Shown here one piece after another: positions 8,171 to 15,829 of a stretch of DNA of 33,610 nucleotides. The notes beneath the pieces were generated by a model. It saw nothing but the letters and a program-made list of their open reading frames with translations. It made no database searches and was not told where the DNA came from. This DNA comes from Bacteroidales bacterium. GTDB taxonomy: Bacteria; Bacteroidota; Bacteroidia; Bacteroidales; UBA12077. The position numbers were made by a program, and so were the translations under genes. The stretch covers positions 1-33,610 of the forward strand of contig WTBR01000172.1 of the NCBI GenBank assembly GCA_013138975.1, read 5' to 3'. How positions within the stretch are numbered: the first letter of the stretch is position 1; each line of letters begins with the position of its first letter.

Positions 8171-8878
8171 ATGAAAATTAAAGGAATATTACTTTTTACA
8201 ATTTTAGGAATTATAGGTATAAATTGTTATTCACAAAACGATAATAATAAATATTTATTAGGGGTGTCCATAAATTATTCACATGATGATTTAACCAATA
8301 ATAGATTGATATCAAATTATAATCCTTATGATATTAACAATTCAAATACATTTGAGTTAAACGGAGAATTTGGATATGGTCTGTCTCCAAAGACCTTTAT
8401 CGGAATTGAAATTGGATACTTATCGAATAGTTCTAAACAAGAAAGAACGACCAATGAATTTGTACAAAATTCGGGGATCTTGAATATTAAATCCAGCGGT
8501 ATTTCTTTGATTCCAAAGTATAAATTTATGACAAGTTTTTCCGAAAAGATATTATTCTATACAGATTTTAAGCTTGCATTTCAATATCTTATGCATGAGA
8601 ATGTAGTTTCTCAACTAAATATGGAATCCATGGAACTTGTATACTTAAACATGAATGGAAATGAATTAAAATATGGATTAGCCATTAACCCGGGATTAAT
8701 TTTTAAAATAAATAATAAGCTGGGAATTAAAATGGACTATTCATTAATTGAAGTTTATAATTCACATATAAAACAAACAGATGATAATGATATTGCCTTT
8801 GAAGATATTAATGCCTGGGATTATAACTTAAACATGAAATTATCACAGTTTAATTTTGGAATAATTATTACATGGTAG
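8171..8878 (+). CDS. Secreted protein, probable outer-membrane beta-barrel
   Basis: ATG 8171 starts a 235-residue protein with a signal peptide (MKIKGILLFTILGIIGINCY followed by SQ). The frame is open back to GTG 8117, but that extension would put 18 charged residues before the signal, so 8171 is preferred. The mature part has repeated short amphipathic strands such as YLLGVSINYSHD, TFIGIEIGYLSN and FNFGIIITW, and it ends in an aromatic, as in outer-membrane barrels of the OmpW/OmpX-like type. I cannot name a family. It begins 62 bp after the TIR-NLR stop in the same direction and may be co-transcribed. A functional link is not shown. A hairpin at 8931-8967 probably ends the transcript. Confidence 0.65.
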   Translation: MKIKGILLFTILGIIGINCYSQNDNNKYLLGVSINYSHDDLTNNRLISNYNPYDINNSNTFELNGEFGYGLSPKTFIGIEIGYLSNSSKQERTTNEFVQNSGILNIKSSGISLIPKYKFMTSFSEKILFYTDFKLAFQYLMHENVVSQLNMESMELVYLNMNGNELKYGLAINPGLIFKINNKLGIKMDYSLIEVYNSHIKQTDDNDIAFEDINAWDYNLNMKLSQFNFGIIITW

Positions 8879-8930
8879 AAAGTTTGACCTACTACTTTTA
8901 TCCATGCAGCTTTTAGCGGTATTTGTGTAT

Positions 8931-8967
8931 TACTAAAGCCCATTTGCTTTGCAAACGAGCTTTAGTA
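8931..8967 (+). terminator. Hairpin, probable bidirectional terminator
   Basis: TACTAAAGCCCATTTGC, loop TTT, and GCAAACGAGCTTTAGTA pair over about 17 bp with two mismatches. The hairpin lies 52 bp after the beta-barrel gene and is followed by TTTATT. The strong stem and position fit an intrinsic terminator. The T-tract is short. Confidence 0.55.
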
Positions 8968-9031
8968 TTTATTAAAAGCATTTGATTTTTAGTATTTAAG
9001 TGCATTGTTCTGTTTTTTGAAAAACTAAATT

Positions 9032-9151
9032 TTAACTACTATTTTTCCACAGTCCTTCCAGTTTCAATTTTTGTATGAACTTTCGCCATATCAGCAAATG
9101 GAAAAATTTAGTCACGTGTGGTTTTACAGCTCTTTTATCTAATATAATAGC
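9032..9151 (-). pseudogene. C-terminal remnant of a zinc-type alcohol dehydrogenase / quinone oxidoreductase
   Basis: On the minus strand two overlapping frames together read LDKRAVKPHVTK and then FPFADMAKVHTKIETGRTV, followed after another shift by KIVV. This is the characteristic end of MDR-superfamily NADPH:quinone oxidoreductases (xxVKPxIxxxFPxxxxxxAHxxxExGxxxGKIV). The rest of the gene is missing and at least two frameshifts are needed. It is a relic next to the FMN split-barrel gene and fits a past redox-gene cluster at this place. Confidence 0.6.
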
Positions 9152-9162
9152 TTTTACTAATT

Positions 9163-9552
9163 TTAAATTGTTTTGTTATTTAAACTGGAAACATGAGCTT
9201 TAATTTCATCTAAATAGAAAACTTCAAAATCCGGATTTTCTGGATTTTTATAGATGGATTTTACTAAAGGGCTTACCTCAAATACCTTTTCTTTATCTTT
9301 TAATTCATTTGAAAAAACAACTTTACCTTGCAATCTTAACCAGCTCATATCTTTAGCCATTGCACATAATTCAATAAATTGGTTTTGCTTAATTTCCCTG
9401 TAAACTTCTTTTTTGTTTGAAGTACAAAAGAATATTTTTTCATCTCTTTCAAACATGAAAAGAAATGGTCTTACCTTAGGTTTGCCATCTAAACCAATAC
9501 TTGCAAAACATTGATTTTGGTTTTTTGTTAAAAAGTTGATAATTTCTTTCAT
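9163..9552 (-). CDS. Pyridoxamine 5'-phosphate oxidase family protein (FMN split barrel)
   Basis: A product of 129 residues from ATG 9552 (MKEIINFLTKNQNQCFASIG). An upstream in-frame start at 9588 would put 12 residues inside a repeat element, so I reject it. The pattern CFASIGLDGKPKVRPFLFMF, then KIFFCTSNKKEVYREIKQN, and the end FEVFYLDEIKAHV match small flavin-binding split-barrel proteins of the PNPOx-like family. These typically bind FMN or F420/heme and have varied redox roles. It is cytoplasmic. The 131-bp inverted-repeat element at 9569-9699 begins 16 bp upstream and may have displaced the native promoter. The enzyme substrate is unknown. Confidence 0.78.
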   Translation of the reverse strand: MKEIINFLTKNQNQCFASIGLDGKPKVRPFLFMFERDEKIFFCTSNKKEVYREIKQNQFIELCAMAKDMSWLRLQGKVVFSNELKDKEKVFEVSPLVKSIYKNPENPDFEVFYLDEIKAHVSSLNNKTI

Positions 9553-9568
9553 TGAAATATATTTAAAT

Positions 9569-9699
9569 GAGGGTGTCCCAAAAATCATAAGGTTGTCTAT
9601 GCTTCGACAGGCTTAGTATGACAACTTTATGTTAATCAGTTTGTCACGCTGAGCCTGTCGAAGTGTTTTTGCTTTAAGATTAGCTTTTTGGACACCCTC
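9569..9699. mobile_element. 131-bp MITE-like inverted-repeat element
   Basis: The ends are GAGGGTGTCCCAAAAA on the left and TTTTTGGACACCCTC on the right, a near-perfect terminal inverted repeat. Inside, a second inverted pair carries the widespread core CTTCGACAGGCT (9602-9613) and GAGCCTGTCGAAG (9651-9663). The element can fold into one long hairpin. It has no coding capacity. Confidence 0.72.
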
Positions 9700-9709
9700 G
9701 GTGAATTAC

Positions 9710-10576
9710 TTAAAAGTTGAATTTACCATTTTTGTTTTTAGCTTCTGTTTCAGCGATTAAATTTTCTATCGTATCCCAGTGCTCAACCACTTTACCGTTT
9801 TCGATTCTGAAAATATCGTAGAAAGCCACTTTTTCCTTCATAAAAATCCCTTCAGATACAGATAAAACAAAGTTCCCTTCACCTAAAATCATATGATTCT
9901 TTTCGTAAACCATTGGCATACCTGTTTCCGCTAATGCTGTTAAAGCTTCTCCTAATCCTGCTAATCCATCTTTCACACCAGGATTATGCTGGTCGTATTG
10001 TTCAGTAGAAATATAATCAGTGATTTTATCAGGATGAGCTCCTAAGAAAATATCATGAATTAGGTTCTGAACCAAGGCTTTATTTTCCATAGTTTTATCC
10101 AAATTGGCTACGTCTGTAGCACCGTCAATTTGACTACGACCAGATGCAGTTTGAGTAAGTTTTTCTTGTAAATTGTCCCAATGTTCTACAATTAGTCCAT
10201 CTTCAAAACGGAAAATATCGATTCCGATTTTTGGGCCGAAGAAATTGTAATCAGTATGTGCAATAACAAAATCACCATCTCCGAATACACGTATTGTATT
10301 TACTTTAGCGCTACCTTTTGGTAATTGTTGCAATAATGCACCAAAACCTGCCAATCCATCAGCTACTCCCTGATTGTGTTGAATGTACTTATTTGCATTA
10401 ATATAAGCTATTGGTTCTGCTGCTCCTGTTTCGATGCTTTTTAAAAGCTCTAATACTTTTTGTTTGTTTGATACTTCCATTTTTGTTTCTTCTTTAATCT
10501 GTAAATTGTTTTTTTTCTGATGTCCACAGGCACTAATTGATAGTGCCAACATTAAGATAAAAGTTAAATTTTTCAT
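9710..10576 (-). CDS. Tandem SnoaL-like (NTF2 fold) lipoprotein
   Basis: A 288-residue protein with a lipoprotein signal ending in LSISAC, so C17 is probably lipidated. Two SnoaL-like/NTF2 domains follow, at about 36-150 and 165-285. Each shows the same landmarks: YIQHNQGVADG and YDQHNPGVKDG early, and FRFEDGLIVEHWD and FRIENGKVVEHWD late. The fold forms a cone-shaped pocket, found in polyketide cyclases, isomerases and many proteins of unknown role. The DxFRxxxGKxxEHWD ending is typical of a SnoaL-like subgroup. A single-domain relative lies nearby at 12083-12460. It is probably periplasmic or surface-exposed. The fusion of two copies in one lipoprotein points to an internal duplication. The substrate is unknown. 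Confidence 0.8.
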   Translation of the reverse strand: MKNLTFILMLALSISACGHQKKNNLQIKEETKMEVSNKQKVLELLKSIETGAAEPIAYINANKYIQHNQGVADGLAGFGALLQQLPKGSAKVNTIRVFGDGDFVIAHTDYNFFGPKIGIDIFRFEDGLIVEHWDNLQEKLTQTASGRSQIDGATDVANLDKTMENKALVQNLIHDIFLGAHPDKITDYISTEQYDQHNPGVKDGLAGLGEALTALAETGMPMVYEKNHMILGEGNFVLSVSEGIFMKEKVAFYDIFRIENGKVVEHWDTIENLIAETEAKNKNGKFNF

Positions 10577-10840
10577 TGTGTTAAGTATTTAATAGTTTAT
10601 ATAAATTTCACAATGCAAAGATGAAGCATAAAGCAAGGACAGTAAAGGTAAGTTTACGCCCTTGTATGATACTTTTACTCCAACGATTAAGTTTAAGGTT
10701 TAAAGTTTGGCTTTGTAGGAATTTAAAAGTGGAAAGTTGCTGAAGTTCTTTACTTGTTTCGAAATCTTTTAAATTTCAACTTGTAACACATAATCTGTAT
10801 CAGACTATCTCGATAAATCAATTAATGTGCATAAGGCTAT

Positions 10841-11106
10841 TGTCAAGTCAAGCTTTAAGTTTCGGGTCGACCTGACAGAGTTTTTAAAACCTGTCAGAGT
10901 CCGATAGCAATGTTGTTTAGTTAAGTAATTAAAAATTGTTCTTATAAAAAAACTTCGACAAGCTCAGCCTGACATTAATAGATTGGTCATCCTGAGTTTA
11001 TCGAAGGATTTGCTAACTAAACGACATTGGAGTCTGGTAGTAAAACTCTGTCAGGTCATTCTGACTCTGTCAGGATTTCAACTGAAAAAGCATTGTTGAC
11101 TTGACA
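10841..11106. mobile_element. 266-bp nested-hairpin MITE-like element, long copy
   Basis: The terminal inverted repeats are TGTCAAGTCAA (left) and TTGACTTGACA (right). Three further symmetric layers lie inside: CTGACAGAGT paired with ACTCTGTCAG, CAATGTTGTTTAGTTA (10908-10923) paired with TAACTAAACGACATTG (11014-11029), and a central CTTCGACAAGCTCAG / CCTGAGTTTATCGAAG pair. A 77-bp short form lies in reverse orientation at 30278-30354. It fills most of the 561-bp gap 10577-11137, where I see no gene. Confidence 0.75.
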
Positions 11107-11137
11107 CTAGGAGTTTTTGCTAGCAAAGAAGTATTTG

Positions 11138-12025
11138 TTAAAACTGCTCTCTAAATTCTGAAGGTGTTGAATCTGTGTGTTTTCGGAAATATTTTATAAA
11201 GTTGGTAGGTTCGATGTAACCTAAGTCGTACGCAATTTCTTTTATGGATTGGTTACTGTGAACTAACAATCGTTTTGCCTCTAATAAAATACGCTCGTCA
11301 ATGATTTGTTTTGGGGTTTTGTCTAACAATACAGTAGTTGCTTTGTGAAGTTGTTTTTCAGAAATGCTTAATTCAGATGCATATTTATTAACCGATTTTT
11401 CCGATTTAAAATTTTGTTCCAGCAAATCCTTAAATAAAATAAGGTAATCCAAATTTGCACTTGGCTTAAGTTCTTTAAAACCTTGTTTGCGCATTTCACG
11501 CTCTGCTTTCAGTAAAAAAATGTGAAGCATATTATGAAGTATTTGATATTGCGCATCATCTTGATTTTTCTGAAATTCTGTTTCCATTGCATTTAGAAAC
11601 ACCTTTAAATCAGAAATCGCCGGATTGACTTTAATTTTAGCGATATTATATAAATCACTATATAATATACTAGCGTGTAAAAACTGTAAATCTTGCTTGT
11701 TTTTACAAAAGAAGTTATCAGTAAATAATATACCTTTCCCTTTGTAAGTACCATTCTTATCGTACAAATTTACAGAATTGTGGGGTACAAAGATGATGGT
11801 GTTGTCTTCAATATTTATTGGATTGAAATCAATGAAATGAGTTCCTTTACCTTTTTCAATCCAGAGTATATGGTAGAATTGTGCTCTGTGAGGAACGATC
11901 ATCATGTCCTTTTTGGATTTAAGAACTTTTTCTAAATCCAGTATTTCAAATTCCAATTTAAGGCCATCTTTAAACTGATATTTTTCTATAATCTCTTTCA
12001 TAGCATCTTTATCGTTCAAAAGCAT
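11138..12025 (-). CDS. AraC family transcriptional regulator
   Basis: A 295-residue regulator. The N-terminal half is a cupin-like sensor (FYHILWIEKGKGTHFIDFN, then DNTIIFVPHNSVNLY). The C-terminal part, about 195-295, is a two-HTH AraC/XylS domain: NKYASELSISEKQLHKA forms the first helix-turn-helix and the second is IKEIAYDLGYIEPTNFIKYF with the conserved ending RKHTDSTPSEFRE. The start is ATG 12025, and an internal ATG at 12001 is possible. It lies 57 bp downstream of the SnoaL gene 12083-12460 on the same strand and may be in one transcript with it. The ligand is unknown. The targets are probably neighbouring SnoaL and redox genes, which is an inference from position. Confidence 0.87.
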   Translation of the reverse strand: MLLNDKDAMKEIIEKYQFKDGLKLEFEILDLEKVLKSKKDMMIVPHRAQFYHILWIEKGKGTHFIDFNPINIEDNTIIFVPHNSVNLYDKNGTYKGKGILFTDNFFCKNKQDLQFLHASILYSDLYNIAKIKVNPAISDLKVFLNAMETEFQKNQDDAQYQILHNMLHIFLLKAEREMRKQGFKELKPSANLDYLILFKDLLEQNFKSEKSVNKYASELSISEKQLHKATTVLLDKTPKQIIDERILLEAKRLLVHSNQSIKEIAYDLGYIEPTNFIKYFRKHTDSTPSEFREQF

Positions 12026-12082
12026 TAAAGTAGCTTATAATTATGCAATTGTGATAGCATTATCCTGATAGAATAATTTTAA

Positions 12083-12460
12083 TCAATACATTTTATTTGG
12101 GTTTGCAGAATTCTCAGGAATTTGTTGAATAGCATCCCAGTGTTCACAAATTTTCCCATTTTCATCAAAGCGAAAGAAATCCATGGTTACATATTCATCA
12201 TTCCCCGGCCATATTTGATGTGTGTGTAAAGCAACAATATCTCCTTCAGCTATGCAACGTACAAATTCAATTGATTTCTCAGGATATTCAATTTGCATTC
12301 TTTCAAAATATTCAATAAATCCTTGAGTGCCATCTTTAACATCGGGGTTGTGTTGTATGTATTCTTCCCTAATATAAAGTTCTATTGCTTTTTTAGGATT
12401 TCCTAAGTACGCAGTTTTGTAGAATGCCTTTGCGTTTTTTTTGTTTTCCTCTAATTTCAT
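12083..12460 (-). CDS. SnoaL-like (NTF2 fold) protein, single domain
   Basis: A 125-residue cytoplasmic protein with no signal peptide. Landmarks are YIQHNPDVKDGTQGFIEYF, then VRCIAEGDIVALHTHQ and the C-terminal DFFRFDENGKICEHWDAIQ. These are the same hallmarks as in each half of the tandem lipoprotein at 9710-10576, so the two genes are clear paralogues at domain level. The length is normal for a single NTF2-fold domain. It lies between two AraC regulator genes, all on the minus strand. The substrate is unknown. The family occurs in small-molecule and aromatic compound metabolism. Confidence 0.82.
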   Translation of the reverse strand: MKLEENKKNAKAFYKTAYLGNPKKAIELYIREEYIQHNPDVKDGTQGFIEYFERMQIEYPEKSIEFVRCIAEGDIVALHTHQIWPGNDEYVTMDFFRFDENGKICEHWDAIQQIPENSANPNKMY

Positions 12461-12538
12461 AGATAGACTTTTTTATGAGTTTAAAATTGAAACAGAATTA
12501 ATTTACAAATTTCTTATTATACTGATTTTATAATATTT

Positions 12539-13393
12539 TTACGCACAACACAAACGGCCACTATTTTTAAACTCCTTAACAGTCATTCCATAAACTTTTT
12601 TGAAGGATCGAGCAAGGTGGCTGCTATCCGTAAAATTTAGTTGATAAGCAATTTCTTTTAACGAAAGGTCTGTATGCATTACCTTTGTCTCCACAAGTCT
12701 AAGCTTTGACTTTATAATATAGTCAGCTAAGCTTACATCTGCTTGTTTCTTAAAATACTCTGAGAAATAAGTTTTTGATATACCGAACTTTCCAGCAAGT
12801 TCCGGTACACGAAGTTTCTCGCTATCGGAGATGTGAGTGTTGATGTATCTCAGGATTTCTCCAAAACGATTGTCAATTTCATTTGCTTGATCAACATACT
12901 TTTTTTCGATGCTTCTTGCAAGAATATTAAGAATTGAAGCAACTGCGCCGGTAATAATAGAATCAGAATAACTGTCTGAAGATAAATATTCCTGATAAAT
13001 GGATTTTATATTATTAATGATAAATTGTCTTTCCCTTTCGGTTGATATTATATCACCCGGAACTTTATTATAGTTAGCGGTAATATACGCTATCCTATCA
13101 AACCAAGCATTATAATCGGTAAGACCATCATTTTTTAAAAAATAATGGTCTGTAAACCGAATGAAATAAAATTTAGATGGTTCGTTTATTTTGAATGAGT
13201 GACAATCTAAAGGAGGAAGCAAGAAAATATTGCCTTCATGATATTCGAATTCATGTTGATTAATACACTGTGAACCTGAACCTTTTTCAATATATACAAT
13301 CTCAAAAAAATTGTTTTTATGTGGTCTTTTTTCCCAAGATTCAAGTTCTTCAATCTGTATTTCAAATATTTTATTAATTGATTTTGTAATCAT
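12539..13393 (-). CDS. AraC family transcriptional regulator
   Basis: A 284-residue AraC/XylS regulator from ATG 13393. A TTG-led extension at 13420 overlaps a good promoter element and is rejected. The N-terminal cupin is FFEIVYIEKGSGSQCINQ and GNIFLLPPLDCHSF. The C-terminal DNA-binding part holds LAGKFGISKTYFSEYFKKQA and LKEIAYQLNFTDSSHLARSF, followed by KKVYGMTVKEFKNS. It is divergent from the ABM-nfsB-SDR run, with a 241-bp shared control region. That arrangement usually means it regulates the divergent genes. The stop lies 78 bp before the next minus-strand gene. Confidence 0.88.
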   Translation of the reverse strand: MITKSINKIFEIQIEELESWEKRPHKNNFFEIVYIEKGSGSQCINQHEFEYHEGNIFLLPPLDCHSFKINEPSKFYFIRFTDHYFLKNDGLTDYNAWFDRIAYITANYNKVPGDIISTERERQFIINNIKSIYQEYLSSDSYSDSIITGAVASILNILARSIEKKYVDQANEIDNRFGEILRYINTHISDSEKLRVPELAGKFGISKTYFSEYFKKQADVSLADYIIKSKLRLVETKVMHTDLSLKEIAYQLNFTDSSHLARSFKKVYGMTVKEFKNSGRLCCA

Positions 13394-13417
13394 TGTATAA
13401 ATATTGGAATGTTTGTG

Positions 13418-13425
13418 CAAATATA
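13418..13425 (-). promoter_or_regulatory. Bacteroidetes-type -7 element for the AraC gene
   Basis: On the minus strand the sequence reads TATATTTG, a perfect match to TAnnTTTG. It lies 24 bp before ATG 13393, giving a short leader. No convincing -33 TTTG was found at the right spacing. Confidence 0.45.
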
Positions 13426-13544
13426 GGGAATAATCAAATTTTTAAACCTGTTTAACCGCATAAAATTAGTTTTCATGAGATTGCAACCAATAATTATACA
13501 ATTGAAACCATTATTAATACAATGTATTGAATTTGCTTATTACT

Positions 13545-13552
13545 TAGTTTTG
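13545..13552 (+). promoter_or_regulatory. Possible -7 element for the ABM-nfsB-SDR run
   Basis: TAGTTTTG matches TAnnTTTG and lies 82 bp before ATG 13635. The upstream TATTG at 13525-13529 is closer than the usual -33 spacing, so the call is tentative. Confidence 0.35.
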
Positions 13553-13634
13553 TATCATCAATAATTCAAAAGGAATTTGAAATAATAATTTAGATCATTA
13601 TAAAAAATATTTGAAACTTTAAGAAGCATTAATT

Positions 13635-13931
13635 ATGAAAGATCAGAAATTAACAGTTGTAGCAAGAATCTTAGTAAAAGAAGAAAAAAGAGAATTTGTA
13701 AAAAGAGAATTGCTAAAACTTATTGATGTAACCAGAGCAGAAGAAGGATGTATTAATTACGATTTGCATCAAGACAATGAAAATCCAAACTTTTTCATTT
13801 TTTATGAAAATTGGAAAAACAGAGAATTGTGGCAAATTCACATGAACAATAAGCATTTAGCTGAGTATATTAAAGCAACAGATGGCGCAGTAGAAGAATT
13901 TATCGTTCATGAAATGACACATATAGTATAA
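13635..13931 (+). CDS. Antibiotic biosynthesis monooxygenase (ABM, YgiN-like) protein
   Basis: A 98-residue dimeric alpha-beta barrel protein of the ABM family. It shows VVARILVKEEKREFVKRELL, the EEGCINYDLHQD core, FFIFYENWKNRELWQIH and the terminal HMNNKHLAEYI. Members include quinol monooxygenase YgiN and heme or aromatic oxygenases acting on small hydrophobic substrates without a metal or flavin. It is the first gene of a probable run with nfsB (26-bp gap) and an SDR gene. The pairing with a nitroreductase suggests handling of quinones, nitroaromatics or similar electrophiles. The specific substrate is not determined. Confidence 0.85.
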   Translation: MKDQKLTVVARILVKEEKREFVKRELLKLIDVTRAEEGCINYDLHQDNENPNFFIFYENWKNRELWQIHMNNKHLAEYIKATDGAVEEFIVHEMTHIV

Positions 13932-13957
13932 TTGTAAAATCAATAAAAAATAAAAAA

Positions 13958-14617
13958 ATGAATATATCAGAAATTTTAAACTGGCGTTATTCCACAAAGG
14001 AATTTGATGCAACAAAAAAAATCTCAAATGAAGATTTAGAGCAAGTAAAAGCTCTTTTACAGATGAGTCCTTCAAGTACAAATATTCAACCTTGGCATTT
14101 CATTATTGCCGATAGCAAAGAAGGCAAAGAACGAGTTGCTAAAGGAACACAAGGTTTTTTTCAGTTTAATGAGCAAAAAGTAAATGATGCTTCTCACGTA
14201 ATTGTTTTTTGTGCCAGAACAGATGCCGATAATAATTATATGCTACATCTTTTAGAACAGGAAGAGAAAGATGGTCGCTATCCAAATGATGAAATCAAAC
14301 AAATGGTATTTGGAGCTCGAAATATTTTTGCAAATATACATCGATATGATCTTAAAGATATACAACACTGGATGGAGAAACAAGTGTATATGAATATGGG
14401 AAATTTATTGTTAGGAGTTGCTGCCTTGGGAATTGATGCATTACCTATGGAAGGCCTTGATATGAAATCGATCGATGAAGAATTTGCTTTGCGTGAAAAA
14501 GGATTTACTGCCATTGGAGTTATTTCATTGGGTTATCGTACCGAAAATGATTTTAATGATCCTGGTAAAACACCAAAATCAAGATTGCCTGAAGAAGAAA
14601 TATTTACCATTTTATAA
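13958..14617 (+). CDS. nfsB: NfsB-type oxygen-insensitive NAD(P)H nitroreductase
   Basis: A 219-residue FMN-dependent nitroreductase that aligns along its whole length with enterobacterial NfsB as I recall it. The start RYSTKEFDATKKIS, the FMN-binding segment QMSPSSTNIQPWHFIIADS, the middle NDASHVIVFCARTDADN and the segment MNMGNLLLGVAALGIDALPM are all typical, and the C-terminus KTPKSRLPEEE closes the family pattern. It reduces nitro compounds and quinones with NAD(P)H in two-electron steps. It is cytoplasmic and dimeric in the family. It is second in the run after ABM, and an SDR follows 95 bp later. Regulation by the divergent AraC protein is likely but not shown. Confidence 0.88.
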   Translation: MNISEILNWRYSTKEFDATKKISNEDLEQVKALLQMSPSSTNIQPWHFIIADSKEGKERVAKGTQGFFQFNEQKVNDASHVIVFCARTDADNNYMLHLLEQEEKDGRYPNDEIKQMVFGARNIFANIHRYDLKDIQHWMEKQVYMNMGNLLLGVAALGIDALPMEGLDMKSIDEEFALREKGFTAIGVISLGYRTENDFNDPGKTPKSRLPEEEIFTIL

Positions 14618-14712
14618 TTTTTCTTATGAAATAGCCATGAGAAATAAATTTCACACAAACAGAAAATAATTATTTCATGGCGTATTCCATGTGGCCTATA
14701 AAAAATAAACAC

Positions 14713-15510
14713 ATGAAAAAAAATATTCTAATTACAGGTAGTACCGATGGAATTGGGAAAATTGCTGCAATGATGTTTGCAAAAGAAGGACATACAGTTT
14801 TAATTCATGGAAGAAATAAAGTAAAGCTTTCTGAAACATTGTCAGAGATAAAGCTAAAAACAAATAATGAAAATGTTCAGGGCTTTGTGGCTGACTTCTC
14901 GGATTTGGATTCAGTAAAACAAATGGCTGAACAAATTAAGCAAGAAATATCTAAAATAGATATCTTAATTAATAATGCCGGAGTATACAATAGTCCTGAT
15001 TCCGATAATAAAGATGGACTTGACATAAGGTTAACAGTAAACTATTTAGCTCCATATTTACTCACCAATGACTTATTGCCGCTGTTAGAAAAGGGTTTCG
15101 AATCGCGAATTATAAACTTAGCTTCTGCAGCACAGTCGCCGGTTTCAATAGATGTGCTTTTAGGAAAAGTAAAGAAAAATCAGGGAGAGACATATGCACA
15201 AAGCAAGTTAGCATTAAGCATGTGGAGTTTTTGGCTTGCTCGATCATTACAAAACATTTCAGTAATAGCAGTAAACCCGGGATCTTTATTAAATACCAAG
15301 ATGGCTAATGAAGCTTTTGGAACGCATTGGGCTCCGGCAGAAAAAGGAGCAAATATTATATATGATTTAGCAATTTCGGAAGAACATAAAAGCATTACAG
15401 GAAAGTACTTTGATAATGATAGTGGAGCATTCGCAAATGCACACCCCGATGCTTATAATGAGGCAACAATTAACAAATTAATTGAAGTGACTGAAAGCAT
15501 AATTAACTGA
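14713..15510 (+). CDS. Short-chain dehydrogenase/reductase (SDR)
   Basis: A 265-residue SDR from ATG 14713, where the Rossmann start KNILITGSTDGIGKIAAM begins at once. An upstream ATG at 14677 would add 12 unconserved residues. The glycine motif is TGSTDGIG, the NNAG motif is LINNAGVYN, the catalytic serine lies in INLASAAQS, and the YxxxK pair is in YAQSK. The family uses NAD(P)H for reductions of carbonyl groups. It resembles the retinol-dehydrogenase or WW-domain-oxidoreductase-like branch that has a C-terminal extension (ITGKYFDNDSG). It is the third gene in the ABM-nfsB run and is probably co-transcribed, although the 95-bp gap leaves room for its own promoter. Confidence 0.85.
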   Translation: MKKNILITGSTDGIGKIAAMMFAKEGHTVLIHGRNKVKLSETLSEIKLKTNNENVQGFVADFSDLDSVKQMAEQIKQEISKIDILINNAGVYNSPDSDNKDGLDIRLTVNYLAPYLLTNDLLPLLEKGFESRIINLASAAQSPVSIDVLLGKVKKNQGETYAQSKLALSMWSFWLARSLQNISVIAVNPGSLLNTKMANEAFGTHWAPAEKGANIIYDLAISEEHKSITGKYFDNDSGAFANAHPDAYNEATINKLIEVTESIIN

Positions 15511-15627
15511 GAAAGTAAATAGATATTTTTTCAGGATAAAGCATTAAGTACAGAAGATAATTACATGTTAACAAAGCAAGTGATAAAAGGAATAAAGGCA
15601 ATCTGAAATTAGCCCTTTTTTAGTCTT

Positions 15628-15789
15628 ATACCAACTAAACACCAAAATGAGCTATATAATTCGTTTCTTTTTCACTTATATTTCTTCAAAAAATAAAACC
15701 GTAACTACTGCTATGCTTGTATTTTTTGAATCATCTTAGCAAAAAATAATTCAAATTATTTATAGCTCATTCTGAAATTTAATTGGTAT
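15628..15789 (-). repeat. MITE-like dispersed repeat, copy 2 (intact ends)
   Basis: A 162-bp element with 29-bp imperfect terminal inverted repeats (24 of 29 positions match by my count). The left end is ATACCAACTAAACACC and the right end reads as ATACCAATTAAATTTC on the other strand, both continuing to GAGCTATA. It is the inverse copy of 105-266. It occupies most of the 319-bp gap between the SDR and radical SAM genes, where I see no gene. Confidence 0.8.
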
Positions 15790-15829
15790 CAGTGCTTGAT
15801 GCACATATCTTATTACAAAATTTTAATAA

